DNA of 64,000 nt from Tragulus kanchil (lineage: Eukaryota > Chordata > Mammalia > Artiodactyla > Tragulidae). Below are positions 22,730-34,455 of the stretch, one piece after another (positions within the stretch are counted from its first letter, which is position 1; every line of letters begins with the position of its first letter). The DNA lies in NCBI GenBank assembly GCA_022376925.1, contig JAIOJX010000003.1, positions 35,579,874 through 35,643,873 on the forward strand. The letters are read 5' to 3'. The notes below the pieces were generated by a model. That model saw only the letters and a program-made list of their open reading frames with translations. It had not been told where the DNA came from and searched no databases. Made by a program: the position numbers and the translations under genes.

Positions 22730-23240
22730 TTGTCTGTGACTGCATAATAAGCTATCTCAAAACCTAGTGTCCTCAAACAACAATCATTCTATTGTTTCTC
22801 ATTCTATTGTTTCTCTGTTGATCCTGCTTGAGGTTCCTTAGGCGACTTCAGTCAGATAATGGCTGCATATTCCATGCCAAATATGGGGTGTCCGAAAGGG
22901 TTTCACTCATGAGTCTGGCACCTTGACAGGGATAGCTGGCCTTAGCTGGGATGCTAGGGCAGCTGGAGCTTTTTACTTTGCCTCTGTCTATCATTTTTCT
23001 CTCTATTTCCATACAGACTCAGTGTGTCTCTTCTTTACATCTTTTCAATATGGTATCTTCATGTGGTCTCACCTTCAGAGAAATACATGACCACTCAGGC
23101 TCTCAGAAATGCAAACAGGTTGTCACTTCTACCCCAGTCTGTTGAGAAAGCAGGTCACAGGATCAACCCAACCTCAATGTGAAGAGGACAGCATGAGATC
23201 ATAAATATTGGGAAGCATAGTTCACTAGAGGCCATCTTTG
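22730..23240. mobile_element. Probable ancient interspersed repeat, family not named
   Basis: The order TGTGACTGCATAATAAGC, AAACCTAGTGTCCTCAAACA, CTCACTCATGAGTCTGGC, GCTGGCCTTAGCTGGGATGC, and GTCACAGGATCAACCC resembles a common old mammalian element ('...agtggcttaaaacaac...'). A short tandem doubling of ATTCTATTGTTTCTC sits at 22786-22816. Repeated at 23936-24446. Confidence 0.4.
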
Positions 23241-24767
23241 GTGAGGGAATACCACATAGAATGGGACCAGAACAATGTCCTCAGAGCTCTCAAATACTAA
23301 TTGTGTGAGGATTTGTAATTCATAGACAGTAAGTACTATGAGAGTCTATAAATAGCATAAGGGAAAGTATGATGAGTCTCTATTGTTAAGGATGCTCATT
23401 TCAGCAGAACAGTCAATTCTCAACCCTTCTAGGGGGACAGTGAACTCTGTAATTTTCTCCACATAATTTCACTGTGTTCTTTGTGCTGACAATTTACAGG
23501 TCAGCCCTCAGCTGCACAGAAGATATAAATAGACTGATACTTTCCATACCTTACCCCAATGAGAGTACCTCCCTTTCTGAGAGTAACTATTTCCTCATGT
23601 GGAGCATACAGGAAGGTAAATATGACTGAATTTTACTGCACTCCTCACAGAAATCAGAAAGAGATGAAGCAAAAAATGAGTCCCCAGAGTAATTGAAAAT
23701 GAATCAGCTCTTTCTTAGCCTCATCCTTAATAAAGATAATAATTAACATAGCAGAGTAAGATGAACATACATCTTAATTGAAATCCAGAGACACAAGTTC
23801 CAATCCCAACATATTTTCTAAATTACTTGGTATCATTGACCAAATGAGAACATTTCTCTGGTCTTCAGTTTCCTCACTTATAGCATACAGATGGCCAAAC
23901 TAAATTATTTTAGAGTCTTACGGTTCCTACTCTGGTTGTCTGTGACTGCATAATAAGCTATCTCAAAACCTAGTGTCCTCAAACAACAATCATTCTATTG
24001 TTTCTCATTCTATTGTTTCTCTGTTGATCCTGCTTGAGGTTCCTTAGGCGACTTCAGTCAGATAATGGCTGCATATTCCATGCCAAATATGGGGTGTCCG
24101 AAAGGGTTTCACTCATGAGTCTGGCACCTTGACAGGGATAGCTGGCCTTAGCTGGGATGCTAGGGCAGCTGGAGCTTTTTACTTTGCCTCTGTCTATCAT
24201 TTTTCTCTCTATTTCCATACAGACTCAGTGTGTCTCTTCTTTACATCTTTTCAATATGGTATCTTCATGTGGTCTCACCTTCAGAGAAATACATGACCAC
24301 TCAGGCTCTCAGAAATGCAAACAGGTTGTCACTTCTACCCCAGTCTGTTGAGAAAGCAGGTCACAGGATCAACCCAACCTCAATGTGAAGAGGACAGCAT
24401 GAGATCATAAATATTGGGAAGCATAGTTCACTAGAGGCCATCTTTGGTGAGGGAATACCACATAGAATGGGACCAGAACAATGTCCTCAGAGCTCTCAAA
24501 TACTAATTGTGTGAGGATTTGTAATTCATAGACAGTAAGTACTATGAGAGTCTATAAATAGCATAAGGGAAAGTATGATGAGTCTCTATTGTTAAGGATG
24601 CTCATTTCAGCAGAACAGTCAATTCTCAACCCTTCTAGGGGGACAGTGAACTCTGTAATTTTCTCCACATAATTTCACTGTGTTCTTTGTGCTGACAATT
24701 TACAGGTCAGCCCTCAGCTGCACAGAAGATATAAATAGACTGATACTTTCCATACCTTACCCCAATG

Positions 24768-26955
24768 AGAGTACCTCCCTTTCTGAGAGTAACTATTTCC
24801 TCATGTGGAGCATACAGGAAGGTAAATATGACTGAATTTTACTGCACTCCTCACAGAAATCAGAAAGAGATGAAGCAAAAAATGAGTCCCCAGAGTAATT
24901 GAAAATGAATCAGCTCTTTCTTAGCCTCTCCTAATAAAAGATAATAATCCTTTCAATAGATTATTGTTTTTATTTGATAGCTAAATATGTACACTCAGTG
25001 CAATAGAATTAAGACTGCCAGACTGTGATAAAACCATATTTGTCACCATTGTTACAAAGGGAAAGCAAAGTCAGACTCAATAATATTTTACTAATTCTCA
25101 ATGACAAATACATATACTTGAGGAGAATATGCTTTTTCTCCCACGTTATGGAAAATGGCAGCTTTTTATTGAGTCTATCTCTTAAAACTTAAACATTGGC
25201 TCATTCTCTCCACTGCCTTACAGTGAGAGCTAAAGCTTCTGGAGTATTTTATTTATTTACAGGGCATTTGCCTTGACGTTTCCCAGTAATCATGAATAGT
25301 AACAGAGACAGATGAGAGTTCTCTATCATCCTTTCCCTCAGGGCAAACCAGGCACAAATAGACCTCTAATGAGAAAATCCACTGAACAGGACAATAAATA
25401 GCAAGGCATAAAATAGGGGAAATAGTTTCCAAGTACAATCTTTAAGAAATACAGAGGAGAACACTTTTCTACCCAAAGTGAGATAAGGCCTCTTCAACTT
25501 GAATATGTTACAGTGGGTTCTAGCTTCATTACTAGGTCCTTTCCCACTCACAAGGTTACTTCTAAATCTTTTTAAGTTTCAAGAAATAGTAATGACTTCT
25601 ATGGTACTTTATTAATAAAATGATACTTGTCCTTAAGTATTAGCTAATTTACAGAGATATTTTTAAGGACAATATAAATATGAGATTATTCAAGTCATGC
25701 TTATTTCCTACTAAGCAATTGACCATTTATTCAACCAATACCTTGGGATTGCCAGTTCCATGCCAGAAACCACACTAGCTTATGGATTACATGAGGGAGC
25801 AAGATATGATTTCTTCCTTGAGGAAACTTCACCAAAGAGGAGGCAATAGACTACTAAGCCAGCAAGAGTACCTCCCTTTCTGAGAGCTATTTCCTCATGT
25901 GGAGCATACAGGAAGGTAAATATGACTGAATTTTACTGCACTCCTCACAGAAATCAGAAAGAGATGAAGCAAAAAATGAGTCCCCAGAGTAATTGAAAAT
26001 GAATCAGCTCTTTCTTAGCCTCTCCTAATAAAAGATAATAATCCTTTCAATAGATTATTGTTTTTATTTGATAGCTAAATATGTACACTCAGTGCAATAG
26101 AATTAAGACTGCCAGACTGTGATAAAACCATATTTGTCACCATTGTTACAAAGGGAAAGCAAAGTCAGACTCAATAATATTTTACTAATTCTCAATGACA
26201 AATACATATACTTGAGGAGAATATGCTTTTTCTCCCACGTTATGGAAAATGGCAGCTTTTTATTGAGTCTATCTCTTAAAACTTAAACATTGGCTCATTC
26301 TCTCCACTGCCTTACAGTGAGAGCTAAAGCTTCTGGAGTATTTTATTTATTTACAGGGCATTTGCCTTGACGTTTCCCAGTAATCATGAATAGTAACAGA
26401 GACAGATGAGAGTTCTCTATCATCCTTTCCCTCAGGGCAAACCAGGCACAAATAGACCTCTAATGAGAAAATCCACTGAACAGGACAATAAATAGCAAGG
26501 CATAAAATAGGAAATAGTTTCCAAGTACAATCTTTAAGAAATACAGAGGAGAACACTTTTCTACCCAAAGTGAGATAAGGCCTCTTCAACTTGAATATGT
26601 TACAGTGGGTTCTAGCTTCATTACTAGGTCCTTTCCCACTCACAAGGTTACTTCTAAATCTTTTTAAGTTTCAAGAAATAGTAATGACTTCTATGGTACT
26701 TTATTAATAAAATGATACTTGTCCTTAAGTATTAGCTAATTTACAGAGATATTTTTAAGGACAATATAAATATGAGATTATTCAAGTCATGCTTATTTCC
26801 TACTAAGCAATTGACCATTTATTCAACCAATACCTTGGGATTGCCAGTTCCATGCCAGAAACCACACTAGCTTATGGATTACATGAGGGAGCAAGATATG
26901 ATTTCTTCCTTGAGGAAACTTCACCAAAGAGGAGGCAATAGACTACTAAGCCAGC
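24768..26955. repeat. Direct duplication 9 (24768-25863 and 25865-26955)
   Basis: About 1093 bases, nearly abutting. Offset starts at 1097 and drops to 1092 through GAGAGTAACTATT/GAGAGCTATT near the joint and TAGGGGAAATAG/TAGGAAATAG. That last change joins two open frames in the second copy that are separate in the first, without meaning. The first 160 bases also belong to duplication 8, giving three copies. The interior is AT-rich; 25725-25860 may be an old L2-type fragment. Confidence 0.92.
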
Positions 26956-26971
26956 TAGAGTCCAAATAAGT

Positions 26972-27208
26972 GGGCTTCCCTGGTATCTCAGCTCGTAAAG
27001 AATCTGTCTCCAATGCAGGAGACCCCAGTTCAACTCCTGGGTCAGGAAGATCCCGTAGAGAAAGGATAGGCTACCCACTCCAGTATTCTTGAGCATCCCT
27101 GGCAGCTCAGATGGTAAAGAACCAGCCTGCAATGCAGGAGACCTGAGTTTGACCCCTGAGCTAGGAATATCCCCTGGAGAGGGGAAAGGCTGCCCATTGC
27201 AGTATTCT
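26972..27208 (+). mobile_element. Tandem pair of Bov-tA heads, host of a SINE nest
   Basis: Two tRNA-type units in a row: 26972-27092 (GGGCTTCCCTGGTATCTCAG ... CCAGTATTCTTG) and 27096-27208 (TCCCTGGCAGCTCAGATGG ... GCAGTATTCTT). The element continues after two insertions at 27458-27477 and, in the second copy only, at 28923-28975 (TCTCAAAGAGCTGGACATG). Confidence 0.9.
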
Positions 27209-27209
27209 T

Positions 27210-27440
27210 TTACATCCATTTGTTTTTTTATTCTTTGGCATGTGTGGGTCTCCCATTGCAGTGGCCTCTCTCATTGTAGAGCACTGGCTCTGGGCGCACG
27301 CACTCCAGAGTGCTGGCTTGTAATTGGACACGCTGGTCCAGCTGCCCTGCAGCACATGGGATCTTCCTGGGCCAGGAATCGAACCAGTGCCCCTTGCACT
27401 GCAAGGTGGACTCTCTACCCACTGGACCATCAGGGAAGCC
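27210..27440 (-). mobile_element. CHR-like SINE, 3'-shortened, nested in Bov-tA
   Basis: Inserted into the Bov-tA with a perfect 17-base target duplication CCCATTGCAGTATTCTT (27193-27209 and 27441-27457). The head GGGGCTTCCCTGATGGTCCA is at the right. The body stops near the CCAAAGAA phrase and a short T-rich stretch replaces the usual tail. Confidence 0.94.
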
Positions 27441-27480
27441 CCCATTGCAGTATTCTTGTCTAAAGAATTCCATGGCTCCA

Positions 27481-27803
27481 GGCTTCCCCTGGTGGTCCAG
27501 TGGGTAAGGACACCGCCTTGCAGTGCAAGGGGTGCCAGTTCAATCCCTGGCCTGGGAAGATCCCATGTGCTGTGGAGCGGCTGGACTGATGTGTCCAATT
27601 ACCGAGCTGGAGCTCTGGGGCTCATGCGCCCAGAGCCGGAGCTCTGCGACGACAGAGGCCACCACAATGGGAGGCCCACAGGAGCCAAAGAAGAAAGACG
27701 GATGAAACAGATAAATGAAAGACCAATGGAAGTGGCCCACCCGTTCCCCTCCTTCCCCACCCCACCCCAAAAGATAAATAAATCAGCCTAAATGTTTAAA
27801 AAA
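27481..27803 (+). mobile_element. CHR-like SINE nested in the same Bov-tA
   Basis: Perfect 16-base target duplication AAAGAATTCCATGGCT (27462-27477 and 27804-27819). Head GGCTTCCCCTGGTGGTCCAG, B-box-like GTTCAATCC, full body to GAAAGACCAATGGAAGTGGCC, then C-rich spacer and TAAA-type tail. It lies head-to-head with the 27210 copy. Confidence 0.95.
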
Positions 27804-28076
27804 AAAGAATTCCATGGCTTCAATTTTAAGTATTAGCTAATTTACCAGAGATTAAATTTTTAAGGACAATATAAATATGAGATTATTCAAGTCATGCTTA
27901 TTTCCTACTAAGCAATTGACCATTTATTCAACCAATACCTTGGGATTGCCAGTTCCATGCCAGAAACCACACTAGCTTATGGATTACATGAGGGAGCAAG
28001 ATATGATTTCTTCCTTGAGGAAACTTCACCAAAGAGGAGGCAATAGACTACTAAGCCAGCTAGAGTCCAAATAAGT

Positions 28077-28313
28077 GGGCTTCCCTGGTATCTCAGCTCG
28101 TAAAGAATCTGTCTCCAATGCAGGAGACCCCAGTTCAACTCCTGGGTCAGGAAGATCCCGTAGAGAAAGGATAGGCTACCCACTCCAGTATTCTTGAGCA
28201 TCCCTGGCAGCTCAGATGGTAAAGAACCAGCCTGCAATGCAGGAGACCTGAGTTTGACCCCTGAGCTAGGAATATCCCCTGGAGAGGGGAAAGGCTGCCC
28301 ATTGCAGTATTCT
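28077..28313 (+). mobile_element. Tandem Bov-tA heads (second copy)
   Basis: Duplicate of 26972-27208 within duplication 10. Confidence 0.9.
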
Positions 28314-28314
28314 T

Positions 28315-28545
28315 TTACATCCATTTGTTTTTTTATTCTTTGGCATGTGTGGGTCTCCCATTGCAGTGGCCTCTCTCATTGTAGAGCACTGGCTCTGGGC
28401 GCACGCACTCCAGAGTGCTGGCTTGTAATTGGACACGCTGGTCCAGCTGCCCTGCAGCACATGGGATCTTCCTGGGCCAGGAATCGAACCAGTGCCCCTT
28501 GCACTGCAAGGTGGACTCTCTACCCACTGGACCATCAGGGAAGCC
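28315..28545 (-). mobile_element. CHR-like SINE (second copy of 27210)
   Basis: Duplicate within duplication 10, with the same 17-base flanks. Confidence 0.94.
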
Positions 28546-28585
28546 CCCATTGCAGTATTCTTGTCTAAAGAATTCCATGGCTCCA

Positions 28586-28914
28586 GGCTTCCCCTGGTGG
28601 TCCAGTGGGTAAGGACACCGCCTTGCAGTGCAAGGGGTGCCAGTTCAATCCCTGGCCTGGGAAGATCCCATGTGCTGTGGAGCGGCTGGACTGATGTGTC
28701 CAATTACCGAGCTGGAGCTCTGGGGCTCATGCGCCCAGAGCCGGAGCTCTGCGACGACAGAGGCCACCACAATGGGAGGCCCACAGGAGCCAAAGAAGAA
28801 AGACGGATGAAACAGATAAATGAAAGACCAATGGAAGTGGCCCACCCATCCCCCTCCTTCCCCACCCCACCCCCAAAAGATAAATAAATAAAAAATAAAT
28901 GTTTAAAAAAAAAA
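28586..28914 (+). mobile_element. CHR-like SINE (second copy of 27481)
   Basis: Duplicate within duplication 10. Its tail is longer (extra TAAA units and A bases) and a C run differs (CCCCCAAAAG). Being the version with correct downstream context, it is the better guide to the real locus. Confidence 0.94.
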
Positions 28915-28991
28915 AAAGAATTCCATGGCTCCTCCATGGGGTCTCAAAGAGCTGGACATGACTGAGCAATTTTCACTTTCAGTCCATCTAA

Positions 28992-29210
28992 GGGTTTCCC
29001 AGGCAGTGCTAGTGATAAAGAAACTGCCTTCAATGCAGGAAACATAATAGATGTGAGGTCAATCCCTGGGTCGGGAGGATCCCCTGGAGGAGGGCATGGC
29101 AACCCACTCCATTCTTGCCTGGAGAATCCCACAGAGAAGCCTGGTGGGCTACTGTCCATAGGGTCTCACAGAGTTGGACACAACTGAAGTGACTTGGCAT
29201 GTATGCACAC
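28992..29210 (+). mobile_element. Bov-tA SINE, complete
   Basis: Perfect 11-base target duplication AGTCCATCTAA (28981-28991 and 29211-29221). Includes the longer tRNA-side form with an inserted ATAATAGATGTGAGG stretch. Confidence 0.95.
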
Positions 29211-29221
29211 AGTCCATCTAA

Positions 29222-29828
29222 AGATTCAGGGAAGGATATTCAGAGATAAAAACTTAGGCTAAGATAGGAAAGATGCAGAGAAGTTGGTCAAGGAAAGAAG
29301 GGGGATTGCATATTAGGATTCTACAGAGAAAGAACATTATACTAGATGGGCCAAAAACAAATTTTTTTCTCCATAAAATGAATCTAGTAGTGCTCAGTTG
29401 TTTTAACTTCATCCAAAACAATTTTGTTAGATTGCACTGTGACTGCTGTCACATCAGCTCGCATTAAAACTTGCCAAAATTGGTGTATTTTTGTGTAGTC
29501 ATTTTAATATTGAAAATGGAAGAAAAAAGCAGCATTTTTGGCATATTACACTTTATTTTTTCAAGAAAGATAAAAATGAAACACACACAAAAAACTTGTG
29601 CAGTGTTTGGAGAAGGTTCTGTGACTGATCGGAGTACCAAAAGTGGCTTTCTAAGCTTTTTCCTAGAAAGTTCTTCCTGGACAATGCTGCTTGGTCAGAT
29701 TGACCAGTTGAAGTTGATAGAATTCAAATCAAGATGTTAATTAAAAGTAATCAACATTTTACCATGTAAGAGATCATTTGTTTTACAGTCATAGATAACT
29801 ATACAAACATGCATCTTCATGTACATAG
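29222..29828. other. Unique sequence, nothing recognised
   Basis: No gene or repeat that I can name. Two overlapping open frames of 64 and 89 codons have no recognisable product. Confidence 0.5.
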
Positions 29829-30305
29829 AGAGATTTATTGTAAAGAGCTGAATTGTGTGATTGTAGAGGCTGGCAAGTCCCAAGATATGAAATTGGATAG
29901 CTGGAGACACAAGAACCAATAGCATAGTTCCAATCCATGTCTGAAGGCCTGAGAACTAGGAAAGCCAATCATGTATGTTCCAGTTAGGAAGCTAGCAGGC
30001 TCTAGACCCAAGAAGAATGGATATTTCAGTTTCAGTCTAGAAGCAATAAAAGACTAGTGGCTCATCTCAACTAATCAGGCAAGAAGAGTGGCCTCTTTCT
30101 TGAAAGAAGGCCATTTTGGGGGTTCAGACTTTTAATAGATTGGATGAGACTCACCCACATTAGAGAAAGTAATCTGCTTTATTTATAAACTCAAATGTTA
30201 ATCTCATCCAAAAACATCTTCCCAGTCACACCTAGAATAATATTTGGCCAAACATCTGGACACCCCATGACCCAGTCAAGTTGACACATAAAATGAACCA
30301 TTACA
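29829..30305. mobile_element. Probable ancient L1M-type 3' region
   Basis: Phrases in order: GAGATTTATTGTAAAGAGCT, GAGGCTGGCAAGTCC, a stretch near 30135 (TTAATAGATTGGATGAGACT), AATGTTAATCTCATCC, and the ending CCCAGTCAAGTTGACACATA AAATGAACCATTACA at about 30271-30305. I recognise this ending from old mammalian L1-derived repeats. The exact subfamily is not claimed. Confidence 0.5.
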
Positions 30306-31204
30306 GGGGTCCAATGGTAGAGCAAAACAGGGAGGCTAGTGGGTCACTGGTCCCCAGGAAGGAAGTTTTTAAGAAAATAAATAGAAAATGTAAATGCCCA
30401 AAGGGCCAAAATTGGTACTAGAAGGCCTCTAGACTCCTCAACAGTTTATAAATATTTTAGGATATTCAGTTCTGTGCTGAGACTGAGAAAAGAAGCCACA
30501 CATCCTGAGAATACCCTAAACATCTTACTTGTGTGTGTGCCTATCCTTCAGTTTCTGTATCCTGTATATGTAACTTGTATTCACCATCTTCTCCCCTACC
30601 TGCTCCTGAAGAGTCTTTAGCTTTCCATAAAATCCACCCAGTATAGTAATATCTGGAAGTCATTAATGGAAATAAAAAACTACCTACATAGATTGGTGTT
30701 CCTAATCAGTGTTGGTTTTTCCCCCAGAGGACATTAGGCTACCTAGCTAATAAGTTTTCCCACCTGGAGGAGGTGCTATTAGTATCATTCAGGGAGAAGC
30801 CAAGGATGCTGCCAAATACTTTTCAATACATAGGATGCCCGCATCCCAGAGAACTGTCTCATCCTAAAGATTCAATAGAAAAGTACTATCGGTCATCGCA
30901 TGTACTTCTGGGCTGATCAGCCAAGTCTAGACATGTGACCTCTTTTTGTCTAACATTCCATCTATGAGATGGAAGTGCTGGGATTACAGGCTTCCCTCAT
31001 TTGCTTTTGGATGACTTTAACAGAGAATTTCAGAAGCATTCATCACTGAAACTTTTATGCTACTGTGGTCTTTCCTCTGACTTCCTCTAGAGAGTCCACA
31101 GCCTTTGCCCCAGAGGTGTTTGACCTGAGTACCTGCAATTCCCACCAGCATGTCTCCTAGTGTACATGGTTAAGATGTACAATCATAATTAGCCCTTCAA
31201 GGAC
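30306..31204. other. Unique sequence, nothing recognised
   Basis: Mixed-composition DNA without coding or repeat signal that I can support. Confidence 0.5.
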
Positions 31205-31365
31205 ATCCTTTGAAGATTCTGTTCTAAATACTTTATAGACATTATTTCGCTTATTCCTAAAGCAAAACAATGAGTTTACAAATAAAGCTATGAACACTGA
31301 TAAAAATCAAGTAGCTTTCCCAACTTGTACTGCCAATTAAAAAAAAAAAAAAAAAAAAAAAACTT
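31205..31365 (+). mobile_element. Possible MIR fragment followed by poly(A)
   Basis: GTTCTAAATACTTTATAGAC then ATTCCTAAAGC resembles the MIR core weakly. A run of about 23 A follows at 31339-31361. Confidence 0.35.
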
Positions 31366-32173
31366 GGGCTTTTAGTTAGAACCAGTTCTGTCTGACTCCT
31401 AAACTGTGTTCTCAGTAAATGAACTAAACTGTATGAAACTCAAACAGGTGACTGACCTCCACAAAGACTGTGTCTTCACCCTGTGTCCATAATGAGACAC
31501 TTCTCGTATTCTCTGTTTCCTCATTCTAAAAGAGATCCAGCTTAATAGAACAAGAGAAAAGAGTGTGAGTTTGGGGGAGAAAAAAAGAACATTTTTCAGT
31601 GTAATATTTTTAACTTTTTATTTAAACTACATTTGTTCTTTTCTCAAGGTCGTTTCTGATCCAAGTTTCTCTCTATTAACTCTGTTTCCATTAGCCAGCA
31701 CACACACACACAGTCTCTGTAATTTCTTGCTGTACTCAACAGCTCAGCTTTCACTCTCAGTTTGGAAACCTCAACAAGCTACAAGAAATAAGAAAAGGAG
31801 AGGAAATCGAAAGCTAGCTGTTCCTTTCCACCTTAAAAGACATGTCATCTGTCATTTCTTAAGACTCCCTCTTGGGAGTTTCTATCTCAAAACTTGTATC
31901 AAAGTCTTCATTCAAAAGAAAAACAATCACTGCCCAGATTAGAGGGACTAGGGTTCTATTGCTAAGAAAATAAAAATTATCTGTCATGGGTACATTCATA
32001 ATGTAACTGGATTAGCTTTTTAAGGTTTGCTTTACTTGAGTGACAGGGCCTTAAGTAATAGTTGGTAGTCATATGAGCTACTACTCATTACATGCCAGGC
32101 AGTAAGGTAATTCATTCATTTAATAAAGGGATCAGCAAAGTGCAGTCTAGAGGCCAAATCTGGTCCTCTGCAT
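31366..32173. other. Unique sequence, nothing recognised
   Basis: Contains the longest non-repeat open frame of this part (31565-31942, 125 codons). It has no recognisable domain, includes a short (CA)n, and has no codon-use or splice support, so I do not call it a gene. Confidence 0.45.
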
Positions 32174-32271
32174 GTTTATGTATGACCCACAAGCCTTATA
32201 TAAGAATGGCTTTTACATTTTAAAATATTTTAATTTTAAATTGTTATGCGATTATATATAGACCAAATGTT

Positions 32272-32636
32272 GAAGAACTGATGCTTTCAAACTGTAGTGC
32301 TTGAAAGTCCCTTTGATAGCAAGGAGATCAAATCAGTAAATCCTAAAGGAAATCAACTGTGAATATTCACTGGAAGGACTGATACTGAAGCTGAAGCTCC
32401 AATACTTTGCCCACCTGATGCAAAGAACTGACTCATTAAATAAGATCTATGATGCTGAGAAAGATTGAAGCCTGGAGGAAAAGGGGGCAACAGAGGATGA
32501 GATGGACAGGTCGCATCATCGACTCAAAGAACGAGTCTGAGCAAACTTCAGGAGACGGTGAAGGCAGGACAGTCACCGGCAGGGGTCACAAAAGTCAGAC
32601 ACGACTTACAGACTGAACAACAGCAACAGACTATCC
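32272..32636 (+). mobile_element. BovB LINE 3' end (first copy)
   Basis: Sense-orientation BovB tail: GAAGAACTGATGCTTTCAAA, GCAAGGAGATCAAATCAGTA, CTGAAGCTGAAGCTCCAATA, AGAGGATGAGATGGACAGG, GAGACGGTGAAGGCAGG and AGTCAGACACGACTTACAGA. It covers the last part of the reverse-transcriptase frame and the 3' UTR, with several stops. Repeated at 33370-33734. Confidence 0.92.
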
Positions 32637-32689
32637 TCAATTCTGCCTCTTGGCCAGAACCTGACTTAAACCAACCATAATATGAAGTA

Positions 32690-32800
32690 GAAACTGCCAT
32701 AATTCCCATTTTATGGATGAGAATACTGAGGCTTGGAGTGATTCAGTGATTTATCAAAGGTCACGTATGTGACAAGTGGCAAATCCAGGATTCCAATGTA
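32690..32800 (+). mobile_element. MIR SINE fragment (first copy)
   Basis: CCCATTTTATGGATGAGAAT ACTGAGGC followed by AAAGGTCACGTATGTGACAA GTGGCAAATCCAGGATTCCA is a good MIR core. Repeated at 33788-33898. Confidence 0.85.
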
Positions 32801-33369
32801 CATTTTCTCATTCAAAAACCACCACGCTCAACCACCATACCATCTGATGTCCATGTCCCCATGTCCTGGGAGACAAGTGCCTGTATACTTTAATAAGATG
32901 AAACATAATGTGAAGAAAGAGGTGGTTCTTGCTTAAGCTCTGTTTGGGCAGCCTGCCATCATCCCAGGGCAGCAGCACCCATGTGCTTGCCTAAGGGTGC
33001 CCAAGGCAGCACGTGCCAGACTCATCAGCCTGTCCCATGGGGCTCTGTACCCAGCATAGAGGGAACCCCATTCTTAGAAAAAGAGACGAAACAAAGAAAC
33101 ATTCCTCATGCTCTCAAGTCACTCTAAATTCTCACAGAGTCCCTACAGAAACAGTCCACCACCCCTGTAGAATATGGACAAAATCCCATGAGAGCCTGAA
33201 CCAGGAGATAAATGGATGAAGCCAGATCTTGTGCTATAATTGGAATTTTCTCCCTCTTTTTTTGCCTGAGAGTTTATGTATGACCCACAAGCCTTATATA
33301 AGAATGGCTTTTACATTTTAAAATATTTTAATTTTAAATTGTTATGCGATTATATATAGACCAAATGTT

Positions 33370-33734
33370 GAAGAACTGATGCTTTCAAACTGTAGTGCTT
33401 GAAAGTCCCTTTGATAGCAAGGAGATCAAATCAGTAAATCCTAAAGGAAATCAACTGTGAATATTCACTGGAAGGACTGATACTGAAGCTGAAGCTCCAA
33501 TACTTTGCCCACCTGATGCAAAGAACTGACTCATTAAATAAGATCTATGATGCTGAGAAAGATTGAAGCCTGGAGGAAAAGGGGGCAACAGAGGATGAGA
33601 TGGACAGGTCGCATCATCGACTCAAAGAACGAGTCTGAGCAAACTTCAGGAGACGGTGAAGGCAGGACAGTCACCGGCAGGGGTCACAAAAGTCAGACAC
33701 GACTTACAGACTGAACAACAGCAACAGACTATCC
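33370..33734 (+). mobile_element. BovB LINE 3' end (second copy)
   Basis: Duplicate of 32272-32636 within duplication 11. Confidence 0.92.
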
Positions 33735-33787
33735 TCAATTCTGCCTCTTGGCCAGAACCTGACTTAAACCAACCATAATATGAAGTA

Positions 33788-33898
33788 GAAACTGCCATAA
33801 TTCCCATTTTATGGATGAGAATACTGAGGCTTGGAGTGATTCAGTGATTTATCAAAGGTCACGTATGTGACAAGTGGCAAATCCAGGATTCCAATGTA
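33788..33898 (+). mobile_element. MIR SINE fragment (second copy)
   Basis: Duplicate of 32690-32800 within duplication 11. Confidence 0.85.
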
Positions 33899-34370
33899 CA
33901 TTTTCTCATTCAAAAACCACCACGCTCAACCACCATACCATCTGATGTCCATGTCCCCATGTCCTGGGAGACAAGTGCCTGTATACTTTAATAAGATGAA
34001 ACATAATGTGAAGAAAGAGGTGGTTCTTGCTTAAGCTCTGTTTGGGCAGCCTGCCATCATCCCAGGGCAGCAGCACCCATGTGCTTGCCTAAGGGTGCCC
34101 AAGGCAGCACGTGCCAGACTCATCAGCCTGTCCCATGGGGCTCTGTACCCAGCATAGAGGGAACCCCATTCTTAGAAAAAGAGACGAAACAAAGAAACAT
34201 TCCTCATGCTCTCAAGTCACTCTAAATTCTCACAGAGTCCCTACAGAAACAGTCCACCACCCCTGTAGAATATGGACAAAATCCCATGAGAGCCTGAACC
34301 AGGAGATAAATGGATGAAGCCAGATCTTGTGCTATAATTGGAATTCTCCCTCTCTGCTGAGAGTCACGGC

Positions 34371-34455
34371 TTTTTTTTTTTTTCTTAACGGAAGGAGTTT
34401 TGTTGTTTACTGCCAAACATCAAGATGACTCAACCATAGGTATACATTTTTTTTT
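34371..34455 (-). mobile_element. Possible ruminant L1 3' tail fragment
   Basis: Between two T-rich runs the plus strand reads GTTTACTGCCAAACATCAA and CCATAGGTATACAT, the complement of the L1 tail phrase also seen at 45815-45865 (ATGTATACCCATGG ... GTTTGGCAGTAAACAACA). Very short. Confidence 0.5.

Larger units (their letters stand above)
22538..24928. repeat. Direct duplication 8 (22538-23722 and 23744-24928)
   Basis: 1185 bases at a constant offset of 1206, with no difference that I noticed. The 21-base junction 23723-23743 (ATCCTTAATAAAGATAATAA then T) is a misspelled version of the true continuation after the second copy (TCCTAATAAAAGATAATAAT). This is strong evidence that the joint is a consensus error. 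Confidence 0.93.
26725..28930. repeat. Direct duplication 10 (26725-27819 and 27826-28930)
   Basis: About 1100 bases. Offset moves from 1101 to 1105 (TTACAGAGATATTTTT/TTACCAGAGATTAAATTTTT, next to the joint) and to 1111 (longer A and TAAA runs at the end). It carries an entire three-level SINE nest in both copies. The first copy breaks just after the outer target duplication (CCATGGCT); only the second copy continues into the rest of the host SINE. Confidence 0.92.
32174..34346. repeat. Direct duplication 11 (32174-33248 and 33272-34346)
   Basis: 1075 bases at a constant offset of 1098. The 23-base junction 33249-33271 reads as a blurred version of the real continuation after the second copy (TCTCCCTCTCTGCTGAGAG becomes TCTCCCTCTTTTTTTGCCTG AGAG). 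BovB and MIR remnants are copied with it. 32840-33248 and its copy hold no recognised feature. Confidence 0.93.

Noticed and set aside
27161..27791. Open frames of 124-155 codons on both strands, with copies about 1105 bases further on
   Set aside because: They lie entirely in CHR-like and Bov-tA SINEs, which are GC-rich and give long chance frames.
31565..31942. 125-codon open frame in unique sequence
   Set aside because: No recognisable domain, includes a short CA repeat, no start context or splice pattern, and the length is expected by chance in 64 kb.
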